Shown piece by piece: positions 33,714 through 43,500 of a stretch of DNA of 64,000 bases (the first letter of the stretch is position 1; each line of letters opens with the position of its first letter). The DNA lies in assembly GCA_964499235.1 (NCBI GenBank), contig CAZCKC010000001.1, positions 1 to 64,000 of the forward strand, given 5' to 3'. A program made the translations under genes and the position numbers. This DNA comes from JAFGRR01 sp964499235 (lineage in GTDB: Bacteria > Planctomycetota > Phycisphaerae > UBA1845 > Fen-1342). The notes under the pieces were generated by a model. It searched no databases and had not been told where the DNA came from. It saw only the letters and a list, made by a program, of their open reading frames with translations.

Positions 33714-34295
33714 ATGACTGCTGAGGCGCGGCGGTTCGTGACGGTGGTCTCCGGGCTGCCCCGCTCGGGCACGTCGATGATGATGCGGATGCTGGACGCG
33801 GGGGGGCTGCCCGCGCTGACCGACGAATTGCGGGCGGCGGATGAGGACAACCCGCGCGGCTACTACGAATACGAGCCAGTGAAGCAGACCAAGCAGGACC
33901 CGAGCTGGGTGCCGAACGCGGTGGGCAAAGTCGTGAAGATGGTGCACCTGCTGCTGCTCGACCTGCCGGGTGATTACGAGTACCGGGTCGTGTTCATGCG
34001 GCGGCACCTGACCGAGGTGATCGCGTCGCAGGACGTGATGCTGGCCCGCAAGGGCAAGGCGGGCCCGGCGCTGCCGCCGGATAAGCTGATGGCGATGTTC
34101 GAGCAGCAGATCGGGAAGGTGCGTGCGCACCTGGAAGCCCAGCCTAACTTCCGCTATCTCGACGTCAGCTACAACGAGATGCTGGCGGAGCCCGAGCCCC
34201 GAGTCGCGGCGTTGAACGACTTCCTGGGCGGCGGGCTCGACACGGCGGCGATGCTGGCGGTGGTCGATCCGCAGCTTTATCGACAGCGGCGGTGA
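33714..34295 (+). CDS. Small sulfotransferase-like P-loop protein
   Basis: A 193-residue cytoplasmic protein. The 5'-PAPS-binding P-loop-like motif is VVSGLPRSGTSMMMRML (residues 11-27), followed by YRVVFMRRHLTEVIASQDVML, the position of the 3'-phosphate-binding Arg/Ser motif. It fits the sulfotransferase family, which adds sulfate to sugars or lipids, and is shorter than most members (250-300). The substrate is unknown. Sulfated polysaccharides are common in planctomycete habitats. It lies 84 bases upstream of gpmA on the same strand. Confidence 0.78.
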   Translation: MTAEARRFVTVVSGLPRSGTSMMMRMLDAGGLPALTDELRAADEDNPRGYYEYEPVKQTKQDPSWVPNAVGKVVKMVHLLLLDLPGDYEYRVVFMRRHLTEVIASQDVMLARKGKAGPALPPDKLMAMFEQQIGKVRAHLEAQPNFRYLDVSYNEMLAEPEPRVAALNDFLGGGLDTAAMLAVVDPQLYRQRR

Positions 34296-34379
34296 GATGG
34301 CACGAGGGTGTTCGGCCGTCGCCGAACATGGTGAGTCCAAGCAGACGATTGACGCCTTGGAATTGAGGAGGGCGGTGTG

Positions 34380-35126
34380 ATGCACAAGCTCGTATTGATC
34401 CGGCACGGCCAGAGTGCCTGGAACCTGGAAAACCGTTTCACTGGATGGACCGACGTCGACCTGACGGAGCAGGGCAGCACCGAAGCGCAGGAGGGCGGCC
34501 GGCTGATCAAGGAAGCCGGACTGACGTTTGACATCGCCTACACGTCGGTGCTGAAACGGGCGATCCGCACGTTGTGGCTGGTGCTGGACGAGCTCGACCT
34601 GATGTGGATCCCGGTGGTGCGCGACTGGCGGCTCAACGAGCGGCACTACGGCGCGCTGCAGGGGCTCAACAAGGCCGAGACGGCCGAGAAGCACGGCGAC
34701 GAGCAGGTCCATACCTGGCGGCGGAGCTACGACATCCGGCCGCCGGCGCTGGAGCCGAGCGACCCGCGGTGGCCGGGGCACGAGCGGCGCTACCAGCAGC
34801 TCTCGAAAGATGAACTGCCGACGACCGAGTGCCTGAAGGACACGGTCGAGCGTTTCCTGCCGGCGTGGCACAACGTGATCGCGCCGGACATCAAGGCGGG
34901 CAAGCGCGTCGTGATCGCCGCCCACGGCAACAGCCTGCGGGCGCTGGTGAAGTACCTCGACCACATCAGCGACGAGGAGATCGTCGGGTTGAACATCCCG
35001 ACGGGCGTGCCGCTGGTCTATGACCTGGACGAGGAACTCAAGCCGATCAAGAGCGAGTACCTCGGCAACGCGGACGAGATCGAGGCCGCCCAGCGGGCGG
35101 TCGCCAACCAGGGCAAGTCGAAGTAG
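34380..35126 (+). CDS. gpmA: 2,3-bisphosphoglycerate-dependent phosphoglycerate mutase
   Basis: A 248-residue glycolytic enzyme that interconverts 3- and 2-phosphoglycerate. The catalytic histidine is H9 in LVLIRHGQSAWNLENRFTGW. R-L-N-E-R-H-Y-G holds the Glu of the active site, and the second catalytic His lies in VVIAAHGNSLRALVKYLD. Full family length. A GAGGAGGG sequence lies about 10 bases before the ATG (a GTG three bases earlier is possible). Likely monocistronic, converging on a short hypothetical gene. Confidence 0.96.
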   Translation: MHKLVLIRHGQSAWNLENRFTGWTDVDLTEQGSTEAQEGGRLIKEAGLTFDIAYTSVLKRAIRTLWLVLDELDLMWIPVVRDWRLNERHYGALQGLNKAETAEKHGDEQVHTWRRSYDIRPPALEPSDPRWPGHERRYQQLSKDELPTTECLKDTVERFLPAWHNVIAPDIKAGKRVVIAAHGNSLRALVKYLDHISDEEIVGLNIPTGVPLVYDLDEELKPIKSEYLGNADEIEAAQRAVANQGKSK

Positions 35127-35144
35127 CCCGCGCCGTTGAGCGTT

Positions 35145-35360
35145 TCAGAGCAGGTTGCTCAGCAGGACGGCCAGTGAGCCGAGGCCCGAGGCCGGCAGGT
35201 CGAGCGCATTCTGGAAGGCCTCCGGGCGGAGCACCTGGTCGACCGCGGTGTTGAGCGCCGCGAGGCAGCTGCTCTGCCACAGCACGAGCGGCCCGCCAAT
35301 CACACCCCACTCGATCGCCCGCCGCAGCGCGGCGGCGCGCTTGTCGCTCGATTCACGCAT
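35145..35360 (-). CDS. Short hypothetical protein
   Basis: A 71-residue protein with one hydrophobic segment (about 20-36: VIGGPLVLWQSSCLAAL) and a short amphipathic C-terminus. GGAG lies 9 bases before the ATG. The gap after gpmA is 18 bases (convergent), so there is no other use visible for this DNA. No family recognised. It could be a small membrane protein or not a gene. Confidence 0.45.
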   Translation of the reverse strand: MRESSDKRAAALRRAIEWGVIGGPLVLWQSSCLAALNTAVDQVLRPEAFQNALDLPASGLGSLAVLLSNLL

Positions 35361-35447
35361 GGTCGCTGCTCCGCTGGGTGATGGAATCGGTGGCCGCAGG
35401 CCGCGCCGGCGGACCGCCGCGTAGTTTACCACCTCCGGAGCGGCCCG

Positions 35448-36881
35448 TCAGCTGTCCGCACTGAGTCCCTGTTCGAGCTCGGCCAACACGGTGCCAAGGG
35501 GGCGGTCGACGACGTTGCGGCCGTGCTTCCAGCGGACGCGTTCGTCGGCCGCGAGGCCGGTCTGGATGCGGCGGACGGCCATTACGACGGTGCTGTGATT
35601 CTTGTTGCCCATGGCGCGGCCGATCTCGGGGAAGCTGAGCGACGTGTGATTGCGCGTCAGGTACATGGCCAGCGCGCGGGCGAGGCTGATGGTGCGGTCG
35701 CGCGAGCGGGAGTGGAGCCGTTCGCGGGTGACGCCGAAGTAGGCGGTGACGACGTCCTCGATGCGGGCGGGCTGAAGGGGCCCGTCGTTGGCGCTGAGGT
35801 AGTCGGCCAGGATGGTCTGGGCGAGGTCGGTGGTGATCGTTTCCTTGGTCAGGGAAGCGAACGCGGCGAGCTTGAAGAGCGCGCCTTCGAGCTCGCGGAC
35901 GTTGCGCGTGATCTGGCGGGCGACGAGGTCGAGGACCTCCTCGGGCACCTCAGCGACCATCTTGGCGGCGCGGCGGCGGAGGATCTCGCGGCGGATCGAG
36001 TAGTCGGGCGGCTTGACCTCGACGACCATGCCCGCGATGAGGCGGTTGATCAGCGGGTCGGAGAGCGAGCCGATGTTGCGGGGGTGGCGGTCTGAGGAGA
36101 GGATCAGCGTGCGGCCGTCACCGTCGATCGCGTTGAAGGTGTGCAGGAACTCCTCCTGCGTCGCGCGCTTGTTGGCGAGGAAGTGGATGTCGTCGATGAC
36201 GAGGATGTCTACGTTACGGAAGCGGGCGCGGAACGCGTCGACCCGGCCGGACTTTACCGCGTAGATGAACTCGTTGGTAAACTCCTCGCCTGAGACGTAG
36301 CTCCAGCGGAGCATCGGGTGGTGGAGCCGCACGCCGTTGCAGATGCCCTGCAACAGGTGGGTCTTGCCGAGGCCGCAGCCGCCGTGGATGAACAGCGGTC
36401 GAAACGCGTCTCGGGGCGCGTCGATGACGGCGCGGGCGGCCGAGTACGCGAGCTGATTGCTGGGACCGACCACGAAGGCGTCCAGGTCGCCGCGGAGTCG
36501 TCCGCTGTGTTGCGGCCTTCCACTCGGCTGCGGTCTTCGCGCGCTGACGCCGTTGCCAGCGGGACTGGGACGCCAGGCGCCGGAAGCCTCCGGTCGGCCC
36601 GCGGAATAGTTTTCGGGGGCGCCGCCGGGCTTACTGGCGGCGGTCGCGACGCGCACATCGACCCGGGCATCACTGCCAAGAATGGCCTGGGTCACTTCGC
36701 GGAGCTCGCGAAGGTAGTTCGCGGCGATCCATTCCCCCACGAAGTTGTTCGGAGCGGTCACGCAAAGATGGTCGGGTGTCACATCAAATTGCGTGTTGCC
36801 GCCGAACCATGTGCGAAAGCGATTTTCGCCGATACGGCTGGCGACTTTATCGCGGATGGCATAGACGGTGTCCGCGTCCAC
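35448..36881 (-). CDS. dnaA: Chromosomal replication initiator protein DnaA
   Basis: A 477-residue DnaA. Domain I is about 1-75 and a Pro/Ser-rich linker 80-130. The AAA+ core has Walker A GGCGLGKT (167-174) and Walker B ILVIDDIHFL (226-235), and the C-terminal DNA-binding domain is about 365-470. The duplex-contact motif reads MGNKNHSTVVMAVRRI, where most bacteria have GGRDHTTV. DnaA-ATP melts oriC and also acts as a transcription factor. A GTG start at 36881 with GGAGG 6 bases before fits the family N-terminus. The upstream region has a perfect DnaA box and a promoter. dnaN and recF are not next to it, unlike in many bacteria. Confidence 0.96.
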   Translation of the reverse strand: MDADTVYAIRDKVASRIGENRFRTWFGGNTQFDVTPDHLCVTAPNNFVGEWIAANYLRELREVTQAILGSDARVDVRVATAASKPGGAPENYSAGRPEASGAWRPSPAGNGVSARRPQPSGRPQHSGRLRGDLDAFVVGPSNQLAYSAARAVIDAPRDAFRPLFIHGGCGLGKTHLLQGICNGVRLHHPMLRWSYVSGEEFTNEFIYAVKSGRVDAFRARFRNVDILVIDDIHFLANKRATQEEFLHTFNAIDGDGRTLILSSDRHPRNIGSLSDPLINRLIAGMVVEVKPPDYSIRREILRRRAAKMVAEVPEEVLDLVARQITRNVRELEGALFKLAAFASLTKETITTDLAQTILADYLSANDGPLQPARIEDVVTAYFGVTRERLHSRSRDRTISLARALAMYLTRNHTSLSFPEIGRAMGNKNHSTVVMAVRRIQTGLAADERVRWKHGRNVVDRPLGTVLAELEQGLSADS

Positions 36882-37001
36882 AGAGTCCTCCGGTTGACGC
36901 TCTGAGGCGAGTGAACGGATGTCGTTGTAGGCGTAAAAAACGAAAAATGCGTGAAAGCATACCAGCGATTAACGCTAAGCTTTCATCCATGACCGGCGGG
37001 T

Positions 37002-37029
37002 ACTATACCGCGCGGCAGCGACCTCGCAA
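37002..37029 (-). promoter_or_regulatory. Candidate dnaA promoter
   Basis: On the minus strand -35 TTGCGA (37024-37029) and -10 TATAGT (37002-37007), spacer 16. The leader would be about 115 bases. The -10 is a 5 of 6 match. Confidence 0.5.
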
Positions 37030-37117
37030 TCACCCACTTTACCGAAAAGGCTTGTCAGGTGCGTAAGCCGAGTGTTCGCAAAGCTTGGCATCGTTAAAAA
37101 AATGTGTCGTGCACAAG

Positions 37118-37126
37118 TTATCCACA
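37118..37126 (+). promoter_or_regulatory. Perfect DnaA box TTATCCACA
   Basis: An exact match to the 9-base high-affinity DnaA site (R1 type), about 240 bases before the dnaA start and next to an A-tract. It is the only exact copy I could see in the spacer. Confidence 0.7.
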
Positions 37127-37154
37127 AGCCGTGCGCAGGCCGTGACCCGGTCGC

Positions 37155-38123
37155 CTACGGCGTCTCACCGCTACGCGGTTCACGATAGCGGCTTTGGAGG
37201 CCGTCACGCGGCAACAGGTACGCATCGCGACGCCCGATCACGCGAAAGGCGAAGCGCTGATAGAGCCCGCGGGCGGCTGTATTCCGCTCATCGGCGACAA
37301 TCGTGATCTGCTTCAACCCGCGACTGCGGCATTGTTCGAGGGCGCGGCGCAGCAGCAGCTTGCCGAGGCCCTGGCCGCGGAAGGGCGGTGTCACGCCCAT
37401 GTAGGCAATCTCGGCGCTCGTGGCGTCCGGGAGGCGGGCAAGCAGCAGCACGCCGGCCGGCGTGTCGCCGCGCAGCGCGAGCTCCCAGAGGCCGGGATCG
37501 AACGCGCCGCTGGCCTGGTGGGCCGCGATGACGTCGTCCATTGGACGCAGCCCGGTGAGCTCGGGACAGTCCTGGCTGTCTTCGTAGGTCGCGGCGATCG
37601 TCGCGGCGAAGCGGTCGTGGGTCGCGGGGCTGTAGGCGGTCCATGTGATGCCCGCGTCGGCCGGCGGCTCGACCCAGGGGAAGCGGCTGCCGCGCGCGCG
37701 GTACTCGAGCGTGGTGATGTGGGCAAAGCCGGCCGCCGTGATCAGGCGGGCTTTCGTTGCGGCGGTGGGTTCGAGCAGGACTTGCGCATAGTGCGGGTCG
37801 CGCGTGGCGAGGTCACGCAGCGCCGCATCCAGACAGGCCGACTGGGCGGCCGGATCGATCGCTCGCGCTTCCGGGAATGCGGTCAGGACGACGGCGGTGC
37901 GGCCGGGCAGCCGGAGCGTCACGGTGGCGGCGGTCGGGTGATCGGGGGGCCCGCAGCGGAAACCGGCGACGGTGGCGTCGGCGACGTCGAGGTAGGCTTG
38001 CAACGCCTCGATGGCAAGGCGGTCGGCGGGCTGTTCGGGCGTGGTCGCGAGGACGAGCCCGAGCACGCTCGGCAGCTTGGCGGGGCTGACAGCAATCGGC
38101 GAGAAACCGTTCAGTGTTTGCAC
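37155..38123 (-). CDS. GNAT-family N-acetyltransferase, probable tandem-domain type
   Basis: A 322-residue protein. The C-terminal half (about 160-305) is a clear GNAT domain: GVTPPFRGQGLGKLLLRRAL carries the R/Q-x-x-G-x-G acetyl-CoA loop and NTAARGLYQRFAFR is the family end motif. The N-terminal half (1-150) looks like a degenerate second GNAT fold without the loop. Substrate unknown. It starts at GTG 38123 with no clear ribosome site, so the start is uncertain. Its stop lies just past the DnaA box spacer. Confidence 0.82.
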   Translation of the reverse strand: MQTLNGFSPIAVSPAKLPSVLGLVLATTPEQPADRLAIEALQAYLDVADATVAGFRCGPPDHPTAATVTLRLPGRTAVVLTAFPEARAIDPAAQSACLDAALRDLATRDPHYAQVLLEPTAATKARLITAAGFAHITTLEYRARGSRFPWVEPPADAGITWTAYSPATHDRFAATIAATYEDSQDCPELTGLRPMDDVIAAHQASGAFDPGLWELALRGDTPAGVLLLARLPDATSAEIAYMGVTPPFRGQGLGKLLLRRALEQCRSRGLKQITIVADERNTAARGLYQRFAFRVIGRRDAYLLPRDGLQSRYREPRSGETP

Positions 38124-38234
38124 CCTAGGGATTTCGCGGAGGGATCGTCCGCGGGCGGCGCGTGGTTTCTAACATCTGGGCGAAAACCCGGGACGTGCCG
38201 GGTGGCGAGCAATTGTCTTTCTGGGAGGACAGAA

Positions 38235-38885
38235 ATGCAAACGCGACAGAACGCGCTCGCGTGGTTGACCGGTGCGGCACTGTTGGTGGCGGCGGGGCTG
38301 GCAGTCGGGATGGCGCCGTACGAGGAGAAGCCGTCCGACGAGAAGAAGCCCGCGCAGGCGAAGCTGGGCGAGGCGGCCCCGGACTTCGAGCTGAAGGATC
38401 TCGAGGGCAAGACGCACAAGCTCTCCGACTACAGCGACAAGATCGTGGTGCTCGAGTGGTTCAACATGCAGTGCCCGTTCGTGAAGGCGGCCGCCGACAT
38501 GTTCAGCAAGACCGCCAAGAAGTACACCGACGGCGAGGATGCCAAGGTCGTCTGGCTGGCGATCGACAGCACGAACAAGGACCACGGCGATTACCGTGAC
38601 GCGGATCAGATCAACGCTTATCTCAAGGCCAACGACATTGATTACGCGGTTCTGAAGGATCCGACCAGTGAGGTCGGGAAGCAGTACAACGCCCGCACGA
38701 CGCCCCACATGTACATCATCCACAAGGGCAAGCTGGTCTACATTGGTGGGCACGCCGACGGCCGCGGGGTCGCGCCCGGCAGCCGCAACTACATTGCCGA
38801 GACGCTGGACGCGCTGCTGGCCGGCCAGGACGTGCCGATGGAGCGGACCCGCAATCGCGGCTGCAGCGTGAAATACAGCGGCTGA
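38235..38885 (+). CDS. Secreted redoxin (thioredoxin/AhpC-like) with a single active-site Cys
   Basis: A 216-residue exported thioredoxin-fold protein. A signal-anchor-like N-terminus (1-26) is followed by a redoxin domain (LGEAAPDFELKDLEGKTHKL at about 43). The active site is LEWFNMQCPFVKAAADMF, with one cysteine where many thioredoxins have CxxC. The cis-Pro lies in RTTPHMYIIHKGKLVYIG. Such CPFV redoxins are frequent in planctomycetes and relate to the AhpC/TSA superfamily. GGGAGGAC upstream of ATG 38235 is strong. A strong terminator follows at 38931. The open frame upstream (from 37194) is a shadow of the acetyltransferase. Confidence 0.85.
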   Translation: MQTRQNALAWLTGAALLVAAGLAVGMAPYEEKPSDEKKPAQAKLGEAAPDFELKDLEGKTHKLSDYSDKIVVLEWFNMQCPFVKAAADMFSKTAKKYTDGEDAKVVWLAIDSTNKDHGDYRDADQINAYLKANDIDYAVLKDPTSEVGKQYNARTTPHMYIIHKGKLVYIGGHADGRGVAPGSRNYIAETLDALLAGQDVPMERTRNRGCSVKYSG

Positions 38886-38930
38886 GCCGCACCGCGGCTT
38901 TGCAGCGCCGCGGGAGTCGAGTACAACGCG

Positions 38931-38963
38931 GGCGACGCTGGGGCCACTCAGCGTCGCCTTTTT
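38931..38963 (+). terminator. Rho-independent terminator after the redoxin gene
   Basis: A 10-bp perfect stem (GGCGACGCTG 38931-38940 with CAGCGTCGCC 38949-38958), an 8-base loop and five T residues (38959-38963). Confidence 0.9.
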
Positions 38964-38996
38964 ACGCGCTGGTCTTGAATGCCTCGGGGAGGCGAG

Positions 38997-39476
38997 ATGT
39001 CCGAAGGAAAGGCGGGGGGACGCGGACACGGCGGGCCGGCGGCAGCGCTCGCGTTGTTCGCACTCATGCTGGGCGGGATGGTGGGCTGCCAGGCGGGCGT
39101 GCAGTGGGACTACTACCGGTTTCCGCCGGCGTACGAGGAGAGCCGGCAGACTGGTGAGCCACTGTTCGTGTACTTCCGCGACTGGGCGTCGCCCCGCAGC
39201 ATGGTGTTCGAGGACGAGGTGCTGCTGGATCCCGCGGTACTGGCGGAGACCCGGAATTTCCTCTGCGTGGTGCTCCAATGGAACACGCCGAGCGACCAGC
39301 CGATCGCCCGCGAGTTCGGAATCGACGCGATCCCCGGGGTCGCGCTGGTCAGCGCCGAACGCCGGGTGCTGGCGTCGCTCGAGGGCGAGGTCTCGGTCGA
39401 GAACCTGCTGGCCGCCATGCGCGCGGCCCGCGATCGGGTCCGCGACCAGCGGCTGCGGGACGCGACCCGACGATGA
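38997..39476 (+). CDS. Lipoprotein with thioredoxin-like fold lacking the CxxC
   Basis: A 159-residue predicted lipoprotein. A signal with lipobox-like GGMVGC (Cys at about 31) is followed by a thioredoxin-like domain. The active-site position reads FVYFRDWASPRSMVFEDEVL, with S-P-R-S where thioredoxins have C-x-x-C. The rest keeps the fold (AREFGIDAIPGVALVSAERR with the cis-Pro). It is therefore probably not an oxidoreductase but a binding or scaffold thioredoxin fold. GGGGAGG precedes the ATG at 38997. The next gene starts 9 bases after the stop. Confidence 0.7.
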   Translation: MSEGKAGGRGHGGPAAALALFALMLGGMVGCQAGVQWDYYRFPPAYEESRQTGEPLFVYFRDWASPRSMVFEDEVLLDPAVLAETRNFLCVVLQWNTPSDQPIAREFGIDAIPGVALVSAERRVLASLEGEVSVENLLAAMRAARDRVRDQRLRDATRR

Positions 39477-39485
39477 GTGATTGCG

Positions 39486-40442
39486 ATGCGCAGCATCGTC
39501 GCATGGATTGAGCCGTCGCGGGCGATCGCGATCGGACTTGGGCTGCTCGCGGTCGTCGGCTGCGGCCCGGCGACCCCGCCCGGCGAACCGCTCCGTGTCT
39601 TTGGCAAAGGCGGGGTTCAGGGCGGGCAGTTCAGCTATCCGCGGGCGGCTGTGTTCGCTAACGACCGCTATTACATCGTCGACAAGACCGCCCGCGTGCA
39701 GGCTTTTACGCCGGCGGGTGAGTTCGTGCTGCAATGGAGCTTGCCCGAGTGGAAGGCCGGCAAGCCGGTCGGGATCGGGGCGGCGCCGGACGGCCGGATC
39801 TTCGTGGCCGACACGCACTATTCCCGCGTGATGATCTACAGCCCGGACGGCGAGCCGCTGGACCAGTTCGGCCGCAACGGTCGCGGTCCGGGCGAGTTCG
39901 AGCTGCCGACGGACATCGTGGTGGCCGCAGACGGGACGATCTTCGTCGGCGAGTACGGCGGCAACGACCGGATCAGTCAGTTCACGCCCGACTTCGAATT
40001 CGTGCAAAGCTTTCCGGAAGAGGCGGTGACGACGTTCGCCCGGCCGCAGGGCGTGTGCCTTGGTCCGAACGGGCGGCTGTACGTGGCGGACGCGAGCCAT
40101 CACCGGATCGCGATCTTCGAGCCAGACGGGACGTTCGTGGGGGCAATCGGCACGCCGGGAACGGGATTGGGTGAGCTCCGGTTCCCGTATGGGCTGGATT
40201 TCCTGTCGGACGAGACGCTGGTGGTCGCGGAGTACGGTAACAACCGCGTGCAGCGGCTGACGTTGACGGGCGAGTCGCTGGGGACCTGGGGAAAGCCGGG
40301 GCGGGAGCGGGGCGAACTGGCCGGTCCGTGGGCGGTGGCAGTGGGGCCGAACGACGAGGTCCTCGTGGTGGATTCGCTCAATAACCGCGGCCAGGTGATC
40401 GCGGGCGGCGACCCGGAAACGTGGTCGCGGCCGGCGGAGTAA
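39486..40442 (+). CDS. NHL-repeat lipoprotein (six-bladed propeller)
   Basis: A 318-residue predicted lipoprotein: signal with lipobox LLAVVGCG (Cys at about 23), then NHL-type beta-propeller repeats. Examples are GGVQGGQFSYPRAAVFANDRYYIVD, GRGPGEFELPTDIVVAADGTIFVGE, ARPQGVCLGPNGRLYVAD and GLGELRFPYGLDFLSDETLVVAE. NHL propellers bind proteins, peptides or glycans, and some are lyases; no catalytic motif is evident. GTG 39477 directly abuts the previous stop, but ATG 39486 is the more likely start. It is probably in one operon with the thioredoxin-fold lipoprotein. Confidence 0.85.
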   Translation: MRSIVAWIEPSRAIAIGLGLLAVVGCGPATPPGEPLRVFGKGGVQGGQFSYPRAAVFANDRYYIVDKTARVQAFTPAGEFVLQWSLPEWKAGKPVGIGAAPDGRIFVADTHYSRVMIYSPDGEPLDQFGRNGRGPGEFELPTDIVVAADGTIFVGEYGGNDRISQFTPDFEFVQSFPEEAVTTFARPQGVCLGPNGRLYVADASHHRIAIFEPDGTFVGAIGTPGTGLGELRFPYGLDFLSDETLVVAEYGNNRVQRLTLTGESLGTWGKPGRERGELAGPWAVAVGPNDEVLVVDSLNNRGQVIAGGDPETWSRPAE

Positions 40443-40520
40443 GCGTCGGCACGGCGCGGGCGGTCCGGTTTTCGCGGGCCGTGCTTTCGGTCTTGGTCGC
40501 CGCTTGGTTAGAATTGCGAC

Positions 40521-43500
40521 ATGGGCAGTCTTTGGTGGTCGTTGGGCCTCCGTTTCGAGCAGCCGGCGTACCTGCTGTTGTTGCTGCTGGTCCCCGTTGT
40601 CATCGCGCTGTCGTTCCGGTCGCTGAGCGGCCTGGGCCCGGGACGGCGGATGGTGGCGTTGATCTTCCGGTCGGCGGTCATTGTGGTCATCGCTTGCGCG
40701 CTCGCGGGGCTGCAGCGGGTGAAGACGACCGACGACCTCTCGGTCGCGTTCCTGCTCGACCGCTCGAACAGCATGCCGGCCAACCACGCCGGCAGCGCGC
40801 TGCAATTCATCAAGGCGACCGAAGAGAACATGCGGCCGGACGACACGCTCGGGATCGTCGGCTTTAGCGGCAAGAGCGCGGTGCTGCAGCTGCCGGAGGC
40901 GGGGCTGCGGATCCAGGAGGTGTCCGATCCGTTGCTGCCGGACCAGACGAACCTGGCGGCGGCGGCGCGGCTGGCGTTGGCGATGTTCGACGAGACGGCG
41001 ATCCGGCGGCTGGTGCTGATCTCCGACGGCAACGAGAACGCGGGCGAGATCCTGCAGGAGGCGAGCAACTTCGCGGCCGCCGGCGTGCCGATCGACGTGT
41101 TGCCGGTGCGGTACACTTACGACCGCGAGATCGTGCTCGAGTCGTTGCGGGCGCCGGCGTTCATCACCGGCGGCGAGGCGACGGTGAAGCAGCAGGTGAT
41201 TCTGCGCTCGACGCTCACCGAACCGACGAGCGGTGTGATCAAGCTGTACCAGGGCAACCGGCTGGTGCTGTCGAAGGAGGTGCGGGTGCCGCCCGGGCGC
41301 TCCTCACATCCGCTGATCGTGCCGCTGTCGGAGCAGGCGGCGTACCCGTTCCGAGCAGTGTTCGAGCCGGCCGAGCGTGAGCGTGACACGATCGCGGCGA
41401 ACAACGAGGGGCGGGCGTTCACGATCGTCAGCGGGCCGGGCGAGATCCTGCTGGTCACGACGCCGGAGAACCGCGCCTCGTCGGAGTTCATGGCCGAGCA
41501 GCTCGCGCGGGAGAAGGTCGAGGTCCGCATCGTCGAGGCCGGTGCGCAGTCGCTGACGCAGGCCGAGCTGCTGAACGTCTCGCTGGTGATCCTCGACAAC
41601 GTGCCGGCCGACCTGGTGCCCCCCAGCGAGCAGGACGCGTTGCGGCGCTACGTCGAGGACCTCGGTGGCGGGCTCGTGATGGTCGGCGGTGACGAGTCGT
41701 ATTCCGCCGGCGGCTGGATCGACAGCCCGGTCGAGGCCGTCATGCCGATCGAGTTCGACGTCAAGAGCAAGAAACAGATCCCCAAGGGCGCGCTGGTGCT
41801 GATCATGCACTCGTGCGAGATCCCGCAGGGCAACTACATCGGTGAGCGGATCGCGATCGCGGCCGTGAAGACGCTCAGCTCGCGCGACCTGATCGGCGTG
41901 CTGGCCTGGGATTGGCAGGGCGGGGACAAGAACTGGACCGTGCCGCTCCAGCCCGCCGGCTCCAAGACGGCGGCGATCAACGCGATCAAGCAGATGTCGA
42001 TGGGCGACCTGCCCGACCTGACGCCGGTCGTGAGGCAGGCCGTCGACGCGCTGGCGGTGCGGACCGACGCGGCCGCCCGGCACATCCTGATCACGTCCGA
42101 CTTCGACCCGCAGTTCAACGTGCGCGGCGGCGAGGGCGGCCGGCTGCTGCAGCAGATGAAGGACAACAACATCTCGTGCTCGACGGTCAGCATCGGCTGG
42201 GGCGGGCACCCGATCGACGCGGCCAAGGCGAACGCGATCGCTCAGGGGGCGGCCAAGGGCGGCAAGCACTACGCCGTCAAGGACTTCAGCAAGCTGCCGC
42301 AGATCTTCATCAAGGAAGCCCGCATCGTGCAGCGGAGCACCTTCTACGAAAGCGAAGAGGGCTTCGCGCCGCGGATCACGCCCAGCGCCGCAAAGGTGCT
42401 GCCGGGGCTGCAGACCACCGGCGTGCCGCGGCTCAACGGCTACGTCGTCACGACCCGCAAGCCGCTGGCCGACGTGCCGTTGGTCCGCGACACCGAAGAG
42501 GGCCAGGATCCGATTCTCGCACACTGGCAGGCGGGCCTCGGGCGGACCGTCGCGTTCACCAGCGGCATGTGGCCGCGGTGGGGCCAGAGCTGGGCGAGCT
42601 GGGACCGTTTCGGGGCGAACTGGGCGCAGCTGATCCGCTGGGCCGCCCGGCAGGGCGAAGGCTCCGATCTCGACGTCCAGGCCGTCCAGGACCAAGGCCA
42701 GGGTGTCATCCGCATTCGCGGCTATGACGGCAACACGCAGGCCCTCCGCGGCGCCACGATGGGCGGCGAGGTCTACCGCCCCGACGGCGCCGCCGTCCCG
42801 ATGACGCTCGAACATATTGGACCCGGCGAGTGGGAAGGCCGCTTCGACACCGATCTCGCCGGCTCGTATATCGCGAACATGATGTTGCGGCTGGCGGATG
42901 GATCCCAGATCCCGGTCCGCAGCGGGCTCTCGGTCGCGTACTCGCCTGAGTACCGCGAGCTCGCCGCCAACGTCCCGCTGCTCAACGAGATCGCCGAGCG
43001 GACCCGTGGCCGCGTCCTGACCGCCGAGCAGGCTCGTGACGTGTTCAACCGCGCGGGGCTGGCGCTGGCCGAGACCCGCCGACCGGTGTGGGAGGACCTG
43101 ATCCGGCTGATGCTGCTGCTATTCCTGCTCGACGTGGCCGTGCGGCGGATCGCGATTACGCCGGCCGACGTGGTGCGGCGGGTGCGGCAGTTTTTCCGCG
43201 AGCTGGCGGGCCGGGCGCCGTCGGCCGAGGCGTCGGCGGCGACGCTGGGGTCGCTGAAGGGGGCCCGGGACCAGGCCCGCGAGGCGCTGTCGAAGCGCCA
43301 GAGCGAGGCCGGCCGCCCGCCGGACCGCGGCGCCCGCTACGAGCCACCTGCGAGCGACGAACGCAGCCGGGAGCAGCTCAGCCAGGCCCTCGGCGGGGCG
43401 TCCGAGCTGGACCAGCCGGTCGTCTCGCGGCCGACGCGAAAGCCCCAGCAGGTCGACGAGGGTCAGTACACCTCGCGGCTGCTGGCGGCCAAGAAGCGGG

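Larger units (their letters stand above)
36882..37154. other. AT-richer spacer upstream of dnaA, candidate oriC or dnaA control region
   Basis: 273 bases without a gene, richer in A/T than the surroundings, with A-tracts at about 36934-36948 and 37093-37101 (the second next to the DnaA box). It holds one perfect DnaA box and a candidate dnaA promoter. Only one perfect box was found, so a full origin is unproven; the same features would fit simple autoregulation of dnaA. Confidence 0.45.

Noticed and set aside
38169..40805. An 878-residue minus-strand open frame
   Set aside because: It lies opposite the redoxin, thioredoxin-fold and NHL genes, all of which have signal peptides, ribosome sites and domains.
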